Of a stretch of 64,000 nucleotides of DNA, positions 1 through 7,644 are shown piece after piece; position 1 is the first letter of the stretch, and every line of letters starts with the position of its first letter. The DNA is taken from NCBI RefSeq assembly GCF_900069005.2, contig NZ_LN831279.1:2159918-2223917 (forward strand), in the 5' to 3' direction. This stretch comes from Paenibacillus sp. GM2 (GTDB lineage Bacteria; Bacillota; Bacilli; Paenibacillales; Paenibacillaceae). Made by a program: the position numbers and the translations under genes. The notes beneath the pieces are model-generated. The model had not been told where the DNA came from and did no database searches. It was given only the letters and a program-made list of their open reading frames with translations.

Positions 1-1971
1 TCCGGCGGTCCGTCCGCTGCCGGAGGCGCCGCTTCCCCTCCTGGAAGCGTCTCCTGCCGCGGTGTCGCCCCCTTTGGAGCGAGAGCCTGTGCGACTGCCG
101 CGCTTACCCTTCTCCTCCGGCTCACCGGCAAACCGCGAAGCGTCCGCTTTCTTCTGTACGCGTACCTTCTCAATAATCGAGATCGTAAATTTCTTTACGT
201 TCTCCATAAATTTCTCGCTAGTCGCTTCTCCCTTGGAAATTTGGTACAATCGGCGTTCCCACTGACCTGTCATTTCGGGAGAAGTTAACAGTTCTACTCC
301 CGCATGTCTGATTAATTCGATGGCGGTGCGGCCCTTCTGCGTGACCGTGATCCGCTTGCCCTGCATCGTGATATATCCAACGCTTTTCAGCCGCTCGATC
401 GTGGCGGCCCGGGTCGCCGGCGTTCCAAGCCCCGCATCCTTCATCGCTTCGCGGAGCTCATCATTCTCAAGCTGCTTGCCAGCGCTCTCCATAGCCTTGA
501 GCAGCGTGCCTTCGGTATAAGGCTTCGGGGGCTGAGTGGCTTTCTCCTTCGCCTCTGCTTCCTTGCATAACACCGGCTTATCGCGGTCAACAGAGAACGG
601 CTCACTGACCTCTTCCTCCGGGTCTTCCTCTTCATCCTTCTTCTTGCCGCGCTTTGGGGATTTGCTATCATCACCCGGCAAGCACACTTTCCAGCCCAAG
701 GACAGCAGTTCCTTCACATTCGTCTTGAACAATTCCTTCTCAACTTCCGTCATTACCGTGTGCTGCTTGTATTCCGCCGCCGGATAGAAATGCGACAGAA
801 AGCGGCGGACGACAAGGTCATAAATATTCCCCTCTTCCTTGCTAAGCGTTCCCGGCCTTCTTAACGTCGGCAGAATGGCATGGTGATCCTCCACACGAGT
901 AGGATTGCAGACCGACTTGTTATTCACATGCACCAGCTTCTGGTTCCCGCCCTCGGCCAATTCCTTATAGTCTGTAGATTTCAGCATATGCAGCGTTTTG
1001 TGCATGCCTTCGATATTTTGTTCGGTGACATAATTGGAGTTCGTACGCGGGTATGTAATCAGCTTATGACGTTCGTATAAAGCCTGGGCCAAATCAAGCG
1101 TCTTCTTGGCCGAATAACCAAACTTTGCGTTCGCATCCCGTTGAAGCAGTGTCAGGTCATACAGCTTATAAGGATATTCCTTCGTCTCCTTAACCTCATA
1201 TTCCACGACCTGGCCTTGCTTGCCGCGCACCTTATCCGCTAGAGACCGCGCCTTCTCCGCGTCTGTCAATCGATCTCCCTGCCAGGTTCCGATATAGCAA
1301 CGCTCGTCCTGTTCAAATTCGGCTTTGATCTCGTAATACGTCAAGGAATCAAAGCTCTCGATTTCCTTCTGACGATCATAAATCAACGCGAGTACAGGCG
1401 TCTGCACCCGGCCGACCGAGAGCAGCGTATTATGCTTCGTCGTAAAGGCGCGCGAGGCATTCATGCCGACGAGCCAGTCGGCCTCACTTCTCGCCCGCGC
1501 CGCCTTCGTCAGATTCGCGAACTCTTCGCTGCTCCGCAGCTCGGCAAAGCCCTTGGCGATGCTCTCCGAGGTCAAGTCAGAGATCCATAGCCGCTTGACA
1601 GGCTGCATCAGCTTAAGCCGCTGCTGAATCAAAGCGAAGATATATTGTCCTTCGCGCCCGGCGTCACAGGCATTTACAACCGCATCACAACGCTTGGCCA
1701 GCTCGCCGATCGTCTTCAATTGATCCTTTGTCTTCGGATTCGGTACAATCTTGAATTGCTCTGGCATGATCGGCAGATCATAGAAATTCCATTTTTTATA
1801 CTTATCATCATAAGCATCAGGCTCTGCCAAACCAAGCAAGTGTCCGATCGCCCAGGTAATGATATATTGCTCTCCTTCCAGATAAGAGCGATTATTCTTC
1901 GCCCGCGGTTCAATCACCGCAGCGATCGTTCGTCCCATATCGGGTTTCTCCGCAATTACGAGCGTTTTCAT
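1..1971 (-). CDS. topB: DNA topoisomerase III (C-terminus off the left edge)
   Basis: Type IA topoisomerase that relaxes negative supercoils and unlinks replication or recombination intermediates through a transient 5'-phosphotyrosine. The frame is open from the ATG at 1971 to the window edge (657 codons). An N-terminal TOPRIM begins MKTLVIAEKPDMGRTIA, with the acidic DAGREGQ motif near residues 103-109. The catalytic tyrosine lies in ITYPRTNS at about residue 307. The visible C-terminus becomes a low-complexity Gly/Ser/Arg tail, as is common in Gram-positive TopB; the stop and any later domain lie outside the window. The gene is preceded by the gltD terminator hairpin and a repeat element, so it probably has its own promoter. 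Identification is firm; only completeness is unknown. Confidence 0.95.
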   Translation of the reverse strand, partial: MKTLVIAEKPDMGRTIAAVIEPRAKNNRSYLEGEQYIITWAIGHLLGLAEPDAYDDKYKKWNFYDLPIMPEQFKIVPNPKTKDQLKTIGELAKRCDAVVNACDAGREGQYIFALIQQRLKLMQPVKRLWISDLTSESIAKGFAELRSSEEFANLTKAARARSEADWLVGMNASRAFTTKHNTLLSVGRVQTPVLALIYDRQKEIESFDSLTYYEIKAEFEQDERCYIGTWQGDRLTDAEKARSLADKVRGKQGQVVEYEVKETKEYPYKLYDLTLLQRDANAKFGYSAKKTLDLAQALYERHKLITYPRTNSNYVTEQNIEGMHKTLHMLKSTDYKELAEGGNQKLVHVNNKSVCNPTRVEDHHAILPTLRRPGTLSKEEGNIYDLVVRRFLSHFYPAAEYKQHTVMTEVEKELFKTNVKELLSLGWKVCLPGDDSKSPKRGKKKDEEEDPEEEVSEPFSVDRDKPVLCKEAEAKEKATQPPKPYTEGTLLKAMESAGKQLENDELREAMKDAGLGTPATRAATIERLKSVGYITMQGKRITVTQKGRTAIELIRHAGVELLTSPEMTGQWERRLYQISKGEATSEKFMENVKKFTISIIEKVRVQKKADASRFAGEPEEKGKRGSRTGSRSKGGDTAAGDASRRGSGASGSGRTAG

Positions 1972-2013
1972 TGTTTCAAGCGCCCCTCTTTCCTAGCATT
2001 CCAGTTCCACAGA

Positions 2014-2041
2014 TAAAAAGGGCCGCGCTCCGCGCAGCCCT
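2014..2041 (-). terminator. Intrinsic terminator downstream of gltD
   Basis: AGGGC and GCGC arms (2019-2028) pair with GCGC and GCCCT (2032-2041) around a TCC loop. On the minus strand the stem is followed by a run of T. It separates gltD from topB. Confidence 0.75.
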
Positions 2042-2094
2042 GTAGCTAACCTCTATTATAGCATATTTTCACATATTTCGCTCCAAGTTTTCGG

Positions 2095-2301
2095 CTAACG
2101 ATACTACAGATCGTTATTCCCTCAGGATTCGCGGCCTCTAAAATCTAGCGATACCCCAATCGTTATTAGCAGAAAATTCGGTCGTTAAGCCCTTCATTCA
2201 TCGCAATAACGATACCCAGCTTCGTTAAAATTCCCAGCAGCGTATTTAAGCTAAAAATAGCGATACCACGTTTCGTTAGGTAAATGCGATGTTATCGTTA
2301 G
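2095..2301. repeat. Single diverged unit of the TAACGAAAC intergenic repeat family
   Basis: This accounts for most of the non-coding stretch 1972-2314. It carries, in the same order and orientation as the units at 28.5-29.8 kb, CTAACGATACTACAG, then GCAATAACGATACCCAG with CTTCGTTA, then GCGATACCACGTTTCGTTAG. It starts 14 bases after the gltD stop codon. Sequence divergence from the array copies is clear, mainly in the spacers. No ORF or RNA gene is recognised here. Confidence 0.75.
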
Positions 2302-2314
2302 TCAAACCTTCTCC

Positions 2315-3802
2315 TCAAGATAGGGTACCGTCCCCAGTCAGGAACTTATTGACCTCCCGCGCCGCCTCGCGGCCTTCCTGGATAGCCCACACGACCAGAC
2401 TTTGCCCGCGGCGCATATCCCCGGCGGCAAACACCTTGTCAACATTCGTGTTATATTTGCCGTAACGCGCTTTGACATTGCTGCGGCGGTCTCTCTCAAG
2501 CCCCAGCTCATCGATCATCGTCGCCTCCGGTCCATCAAATCCGATAGCAACGAGCGCCAGCTGGGCCGGGAAGACCCGTTCCGTCCCGGGTACAGGCTTA
2601 TAGGTTTTACGGCCTTCCTCATCGACTGTACGTTTGATTTGAACGGTGTGCAGCTCCTTCAAATTTCCTTGCTCATCGCCGACAAAGCGGGTAGTCATGA
2701 TGGAAAATTCCCGCGGATCCTGCCCGTAAAGCGCTTTGGCCTCTTCCTGTGCATAATCAAGCGTATAGACATTCGGGAATTGCGGCCACGGATTGGCAAG
2801 CAGATCCCGCTCCAGCGGCGCCTTGGCATGCGTGCCAAATTGCGTGATGCTGCGGCAGCCATGGCGTAGAGCTGTAGCGACGCAGTCTGAGCCCGTGTCT
2901 CCACCGCCAATGACGATTATATCCTTGCCCGCCGCCGAGGTATATTGTCCATCCTGCAGCCCGGAGTCGAGGTAGCTCTTGATCGTGCCGTTCAGGAAAG
3001 GCATGGCGTAATGCACGCCCTGTAAATGGCTGCCTTCAATCTCGAACTTGCGCGGTTTCGTCGCCCCACCGCATAATACAACCGCATCATATTGATCTAT
3101 CAGCTGCTGTGTCATAATATCCTTGCCAATTTCCGTATTCGTAACGAACTTCACGCCTTCGGCAGCGAGAAGATCAACGCGGCGCTGTACGATCTGCTTA
3201 TCCAGCTTCATTGCGGGGATGCCGTACATCAATAGACCGCCAATCCGGTCCGCACGTTCATATACAGTCACTTCATGTCCTGCCTTGTTCAATTGCGCTG
3301 CGCAGGCCAGCCCTGCCGGACCTGAGCCAACAACCGCAACCTTATGACCCGTACGATAAGCCGGCGGCTCCGCTACAATCCAACCTTCCTCGAAGCCTTT
3401 GTCAACAATCGCTTGTTCAATCGTCTTGATCGTTACCGGCTGGCCAATCAGCCCTACTGTACAAGAACCTTCACAAGGAGCCGGACAGACCCGGCCTGTA
3501 AACTCCGGAAAATTATTCGTCTTGTGCAAGCGCTCCAGCGCTTCTCTCCACAAGCCGCGGTAGACGAGATGATTCCATTCCGGAATCAAGTTGTGCAGCG
3601 GACAGCCCGAGGTGCCGCCGATCATCTCGATCCCTGTATGACAATAGGGAGTTCCGCAATCCATACAGCGCGCTCCCTGTGTCTGCAATTCCTGTTCAGT
3701 CAGATGCTTGTGAAATTCCTGCCAATCATGAACCCGTTCCAGCGGACTGCGGTCCCCCGGTAGCTGACGGGTATACTCCATAAATCCAGTTGGTGTAGAC
3801 AT
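2315..3802 (-). CDS. gltD: Glutamate synthase small subunit (NADPH, beta chain)
   Basis: FAD/Fe-S flavoprotein that passes electrons from NADPH to the large glutamate synthase subunit, which makes glutamate from glutamine and 2-oxoglutarate. About 495 residues. N-terminal cysteine clusters (CMDCGTPYC and CPAPCEGSC) bind Fe-S centres. A FAD motif [10 protein letters not shown] and a second dinucleotide motif [10 protein letters not shown] follow. The ATG at 3802 ([10 protein letters not shown]) is chosen because GGGGGAAATAAG precedes it and homologues start with the same PTGF sequence; an ATG at 3826 is less likely. The large subunit is not adjacent: thyA and dfrA lie upstream instead. Expression may depend on the hairpin leader at 3834-3865. 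Confidence 0.93.
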   Translation of the reverse strand: MSTPTGFMEYTRQLPGDRSPLERVHDWQEFHKHLTEQELQTQGARCMDCGTPYCHTGIEMIGGTSGCPLHNLIPEWNHLVYRGLWREALERLHKTNNFPEFTGRVCPAPCEGSCTVGLIGQPVTIKTIEQAIVDKGFEEGWIVAEPPAYRTGHKVAVVGSGPAGLACAAQLNKAGHEVTVYERADRIGGLLMYGIPAMKLDKQIVQRRVDLLAAEGVKFVTNTEIGKDIMTQQLIDQYDAVVLCGGATKPRKFEIEGSHLQGVHYAMPFLNGTIKSYLDSGLQDGQYTSAAGKDIIVIGGGDTGSDCVATALRHGCRSITQFGTHAKAPLERDLLANPWPQFPNVYTLDYAQEEAKALYGQDPREFSIMTTRFVGDEQGNLKELHTVQIKRTVDEEGRKTYKPVPGTERVFPAQLALVAIGFDGPEATMIDELGLERDRRSNVKARYGKYNTNVDKVFAAGDMRRGQSLVVWAIQEGREAAREVNKFLTGDGTLS

Positions 3803-3833
3803 CTTATTTCCCCCATCCGTTGCCAACGAGAGC

Positions 3834-3865
3834 AGACAAGCCGGATCGACTGATCCGGCTTGTCT
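3834..3865 (-). promoter_or_regulatory. Perfect 14-bp inverted repeat in the gltD leader
   Basis: AGACAAGCCGGATC and GATCCGGCTTGTCT flank a GACT loop, 32 bases before the gltD ATG. Neither strand has a T-run after it, so it does not look like an intrinsic terminator. It could be an RNA stem near the 5' end of the gltD message or a dimeric operator. No known riboswitch core is seen around it. Confidence 0.55.
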
Positions 3866-3979
3866 ATGCAGCGCATTACGAAATGCAACCGCCAGCGAAC
3901 CCTCCCGTTATCGTGTAACTTGATGTTAGCACCCCGGGGGAACGTTATTAATGGATTAATAAAATGATATTTTGCACTA

Positions 3980-4477
3980 TTATGCAGACGTATGACGCCT
4001 GACATAGGTCAAAAACCGGTAATGATAAGGGTTCTTCTCATCACGAATTCCTTCGCTTTCCTGCTCCAGCTGGAACTCGGACCAATCGATCGCCGGGAAA
4101 AAAGTATCTCCGGCAATGTCCTCATCAATCTTCGTCACCAGCAAGCGGTCCGCGTAAGGAAGCAACAGTTGGAAAATCCCGGCCCCGCCAACTACCATTA
4201 ACTCTTCGCCATCCGCCAGAGCCAACGCCTCTTCAACCGTATGTACGATCTCCGCACCTTCAGCGTGATAGGAGCGATCATTCGTCATAACGATATTACG
4301 ACGGTTCGGCAACGGACGGCTGCGCATCGACTCCCAGGTTTTGCGCCCCATCAGTACGGTCTTCCCCGTCGTTTGTGCTTTGAAGAAGGCCATATCCGCC
4401 GGCAAACGCCATGGCAAATCATTATCCCGGCCAATCACGCCGTCCCTGGCCATCGCCCAAATAAATGTTATTCCCAT
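3980..4477 (-). CDS. dfrA: Dihydrofolate reductase
   Basis: Reduces dihydrofolate to tetrahydrofolate with NADPH. 165 residues, the usual bacterial size. It shows MGITFIWAMARDGVIG, the LPWRLPADMAFFK substrate loop, the GRKTWES NADPH motif and the VVGGAGIF glycine motif. An in-frame ATG at 4486 directly abuts AAGGAGG (no spacing), whereas the ATG at 4477 sits 9 bases after it, so 4477 is taken as the start. It lies 73 bases downstream of thyA on the same strand. Thymidylate synthase produces the dihydrofolate this enzyme recycles, so the pair forms a functional operon. Confidence 0.95.
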   Translation of the reverse strand: MGITFIWAMARDGVIGRDNDLPWRLPADMAFFKAQTTGKTVLMGRKTWESMRSRPLPNRRNIVMTNDRSYHAEGAEIVHTVEEALALADGEELMVVGGAGIFQLLLPYADRLLVTKIDEDIAGDTFFPAIDWSEFQLEQESEGIRDEKNPYHYRFLTYVRRHTSA

Positions 4478-4550
4478 ATTTCGCATCCTCCTTTCCGGAA
4501 TCCGTTCAACAAATAGCCGCTCTACAGGCAGGCCTATCATTAGCTAGCTT

Positions 4551-5345
4551 CTATACCGCAACAGTGGCTTTAATGCCAGGATGATGCTGGTAGCCAACAA
4601 ATTCGAAATCCTCATAGACATAATCAAAGATAGAATCCGGCTTGCGCTTAATTACAAGCTGCGGCAAAGGATAAGGCTCCCGTTCCAATTGGGTCTTCAC
4701 CTGTTCCAGATGGCTCTTGTAAATATGAACGTCTCCCCCCGACCAGATGAATTCGCCAACTTCCAGGCCGCATTGCTGGGCAACCATATGCGTAAGCAGT
4801 GAATAGCTGGCGATGTTAAATGGCAAACCGAGGAAAGTATCGACAGAGCGCATCGTCAGCATACAAGACAGCTTCCCGTCAGCTACATAGAACTGGAATA
4901 CGAAGTGACAAGGCGGCAGCTTCATCTCATCGATTTCAGCTACATTCCAGGCGCTGACCAAGTGACGGCGCGAATCCGGATTGTTCTTGATCGACTCGAT
5001 CACGTCTGCAATCTGGTCGATTCTTCTTCCGTCCGGAGTTGGCCAGGATCGCCATTGCGAGCCATAAACCGGGCCCAGATCACCGTTCTCATCCGCCCAT
5101 TCGTCCCAAATGCGAACCCCGTTCTCTTTCAAATATCTAATGTTGGTGTCCCCGCTGAGGAACCAGAGCAGTTCATGTACTACCGATTTCAAATGAATCC
5201 GCTTCGTCGTTATCAGCGGGAATCCTGCGCTGAGATCAAAGCGCAACTGTCTGCCGAATACCGAATAAGTCCCCGTGCCTGTCCGATCTTCTTTTTCCGT
5301 CCCATGATCCATTACATCCTGTAGTAAATCCAAATAATTTCTCAT
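4551..5345 (-). CDS. thyA: Thymidylate synthase
   Basis: Methylates dUMP to dTMP using methylene-tetrahydrofolate, giving dihydrofolate for the neighbouring dfrA product. 264 residues, the compact E. coli-type length. It has the catalytic cysteine in [12 protein letters not shown], the [16 protein letters not shown] segment and the dUMP-binding SGGDVHIY. The ATG at 5345 follows GAGGTG at a normal distance; a GTG at 5354 would overlap that site. First gene of the thyA-dfrA pair. Confidence 0.96.
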   Translation of the reverse strand: MRNYLDLLQDVMDHGTEKEDRTGTGTYSVFGRQLRFDLSAGFPLITTKRIHLKSVVHELLWFLSGDTNIRYLKENGVRIWDEWADENGDLGPVYGSQWRSWPTPDGRRIDQIADVIESIKNNPDSRRHLVSAWNVAEIDEMKLPPCHFVFQFYVADGKLSCMLTMRSVDTFLGLPFNIASYSLLTHMVAQQCGLEVGEFIWSGGDVHIYKSHLEQVKTQLEREPYPLPQLVIKRKPDSIFDYVYEDFEFVGYQHHPGIKATVAV

Positions 5346-5550
5346 TAAGCGCACACCTCAAATACTCGTTTTATAACATATCTTTTTTATTATAACAGAC
5401 TGCAATTTTACATGTAGCAAAATTTGATCCTGCTCCGGCATTAAAATACGAGCTCAAAATCCGCTATGCTGATGAATTTCTATATCACAAGATAACCTGC
5501 CTTTAAATCCGTTTCAAACAACCTTGAATACCTCGTTGGAGGTTTTCTTA

Positions 5551-6141
5551 TCAAAAGCGAATATGGCGGATTGTAATCAGCTTGCGATCAAGCGCCTTCC
5601 GGAAGCGGCTTCTCGCATCAGGCAGCAGCGTAACACCGCTAACCGCAGCAATCCGTTCGACCACCTCATCCGCTGTCAATCCATCGGTATCGACATGTTC
5701 AGCGAATATCTCTGCACCAAGACTGGCCAGACAGCGGTCTATCTGCTGGATCGGCCACGAGTTCGCCCTCTCCCCTCGTCCTTTAAGACGCTTAGCCAAG
5801 GTTTCCCTGGAAGCCAGCAAAGTCACATGACAAATATCCGCCCCGTCAGCCCGTAATCGTTCGACGATCTCGGCAAAATAGTCCCGATTCGTAATTGTCA
5901 TCGGCACGATAACGGTTCCGCTATACGCCTCACTCAGATGCTTCAGCATGGCATAATTCATATCCCGCCACATCGGATAATCCTGAAAATCCCCTTTATG
6001 TATGGACCTCGGCAATTGCTTCCTGATGAAGTAGCCAACATGCTCTGGATCATACACGACAGAATCAGGAATTCGCCTTTGCAGCTCAAATGCCGCGGTC
6101 GTCTTGCCTGAGCCAAAGGCTCCATTAATCCAAATAATCAT
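5551..6141 (-). CDS. tmrB: TmrB-like P-loop kinase (tunicamycin resistance family)
   Basis: 196-residue P-loop protein. The start MIIWINGAFGSGKTTAAFEL contains a Walker A motif. Blocks VVYDPEHVGYF, FQDYPMWRDMNYA and IVPMTITNRDYF match what I recall of Bacillus TmrB, an ATP-binding protein linked to tunicamycin resistance. The C-terminus ends in a basic RKALDRKLITIRHIRF helix, which in TmrB is thought to contact the membrane. The ATG at 6141 has GGTGGTGAG upstream; the longer frame from 6222 adds an unlikely leader. It lies directly downstream of uppP on the same strand. Family assignment is good; the natural substrate is unknown. Confidence 0.8.
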   Translation of the reverse strand: MIIWINGAFGSGKTTAAFELQRRIPDSVVYDPEHVGYFIRKQLPRSIHKGDFQDYPMWRDMNYAMLKHLSEAYSGTVIVPMTITNRDYFAEIVERLRADGADICHVTLLASRETLAKRLKGRGERANSWPIQQIDRCLASLGAEIFAEHVDTDGLTADEVVERIAAVSGVTLLPDARSRFRKALDRKLITIRHIRF

Positions 6142-6245
6142 ATACTCACCACCCGTCTGACTTGGACCTCTATAAAAAGACGAAGCCTGAGCGATAAAGG
6201 TTACTCCCCCAGGCCCAGGCATCTTGACTTCAATGAACTATTTTA

Positions 6246-7103
6246 TTAGTGGAAAAATCCTGCAATCCCTGCTACCAGTACGATAATCGCAAAGATCATA
6301 CGGTAGATAGCGAATACCTTCATCGGCTTCTTCTGCAAGTAGGAAATAAATTTCCTGATCACCGCCAGCGCAACGATAAAGGATACGACAAAGCCGATAA
6401 TAAGGGAAGTAATCTCTGTCCCAGTCAGGCTTGTCAGTCCGCCGATCTTCACAATTTTCAGCAAGCTCATGCCAACCATAACCGGAATCGCCAGGAAGAA
6501 CGAGAACTCCGCAGCTGCTACTGTAGACAGCCCTGCAACCCAGCCGCCAATGATCGTCGAAGCGGAACGGGACATCCCCGGGATGATCGCCAGACATTGG
6601 AAAGCGCCGATAATAATCGCTTGCTTGACCGTTACATTCAGTTCATCCCCGCCTATTCCCGGAGCACTGTTGTTCCGGAACCTGGATTCGGCATACATCA
6701 TCCAAATCCCGCCGAAGAATAACGTAACAGCTACGACAACCGGTGTAAACAGGTACTTATCAGACAGGTCGTTCAGCAAAACACCAAATACACCGCCGGG
6801 AATACAGGCGATCGCCAGCATAAGCCAGAACCTGAACCCGGAACGTTCAAACCCCACTTTCTTGGGAAAAAAGTTCACCAGCGTGTCCTTGATTTTGGTC
6901 CAATACAGGACAACCACGGCCAGAATGGCCCCAAGCTGAATTACATAAGTATACATCTCTACAAAGGAAGGGGTTGTCCCCTCAAAACCTAACAGGTTCT
7001 CGAAGATGACGAGATGGCCTGTGGAGGAAACCGGCAAGAACTCGGTAATCCCTTCTACGATCCCTAAAATAATTGATTTCAAAAAGTTCAAAATATTGTC
7101 CAT
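6246..7103 (-). CDS. uppP: Undecaprenyl-diphosphatase (BacA family)
   Basis: Membrane phosphatase that converts undecaprenyl diphosphate to the monophosphate lipid carrier used for peptidoglycan; excess activity gives bacitracin resistance. 285 residues, highly hydrophobic with about eight membrane segments. Both family signatures are present: EGITEFLPVSSTGH near residues 17-30 and PGMSRSAST near 174-182. Followed on the same strand by the tmrB-like gene after about 100 bases. The opposite-strand arsR operon diverges upstream. Confidence 0.95.
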   Translation of the reverse strand: MDNILNFLKSIILGIVEGITEFLPVSSTGHLVIFENLLGFEGTTPSFVEMYTYVIQLGAILAVVVLYWTKIKDTLVNFFPKKVGFERSGFRFWLMLAIACIPGGVFGVLLNDLSDKYLFTPVVVAVTLFFGGIWMMYAESRFRNNSAPGIGGDELNVTVKQAIIIGAFQCLAIIPGMSRSASTIIGGWVAGLSTVAAAEFSFFLAIPVMVGMSLLKIVKIGGLTSLTGTEITSLIIGFVVSFIVALAVIRKFISYLQKKPMKVFAIYRMIFAIIVLVAGIAGFFH

Positions 7104-7289
7104 TTTCCTGCCTTATCTCCTTTTCAAAGCGTTCATTCTTATCTCCTTAAAATTTGGCCCGTTTCAACTTTACCAGTTCATTATATAAGAAATCAAGCAC
7201 AGCTTGTTAAGTTTCAATCCATTGAAGCAAGCTAAACCGTTTGTTATTACTCCCTATTTATATGCACGCTTGTACTTAAAAATGTAGAT

Positions 7290-7327
7290 TTGACTTATAT
7301 ATCACTATATCGTAATATTACGATATA
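7290..7327 (+). promoter_or_regulatory. arsR-operon promoter overlapped by a perfect 22-bp palindrome
   Basis: -35 TTGACT (7290-7295), 17-base spacer, -10 TAATAT (7313-7318). A perfect 22-bp palindrome occupies 7306-7327, with half-site TATATCGTAAT, and covers the -10 box. This arrangement fits autorepression by the ArsR-type product encoded immediately downstream. Confidence 0.8.
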
Positions 7328-7353
7328 ACGAAATAGGTCGAGGTGAAATCCTT

Positions 7354-7644
7354 GTGGACAACAATTTTAAAGCTAATAACCAGGCCGCGGAAATATTGAA
7401 GGCCTTGGCCCATCCGGTTCGGCTCTGTATTATCCGGGGACTTATGGATAAACAGCGGTGTAATGTTTCTTATATGCAGGAATGCCTGGATCTGCCGCAA
7501 TCGACGGTATCGCAGCATTTGCAGAAATTACGCAGCGCCGGGATCGTAGAGGCTGAGCGCAACGGACTGGAGATCCATTATCGAATTGTGGATGAGAAGA
7601 TTAGAAAGCTGATTACAGCATTATTTGAGGAGGAACAAGCATGA
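7354..7644 (+). CDS. ArsR-family repressor, probably sulfur/redox responsive
   Basis: 96-residue winged-helix regulator. The LKALAHPVRLCIIRGL helix and the recognition helix LPQSTVSQHLQKLRSAGIV are typical of ArsR/SmtB proteins. Cysteines lie in VRLCIIRG, QRCNVSY and MQECLDL. The spacing of the latter two resembles persulfide-sensing members such as BigR/SqrR, but this is inference. GTG start with GAGGTG upstream. It overlaps the next gene by four bases (ATGA), so both are translated together, and the palindrome in its promoter suggests autoregulation. The partner gene makes a role in sensing reactive sulfur species plausible. Confidence 0.85.
   Translation: MDNNFKANNQAAEILKALAHPVRLCIIRGLMDKQRCNVSYMQECLDLPQSTVSQHLQKLRSAGIVEAERNGLEIHYRIVDEKIRKLITALFEEEQA

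Noticed and set aside
3803-3979. T-box leader before gltD
   Set aside because: No T-box sequence or specifier-stem pattern; only the isolated 14-bp hairpin is present.
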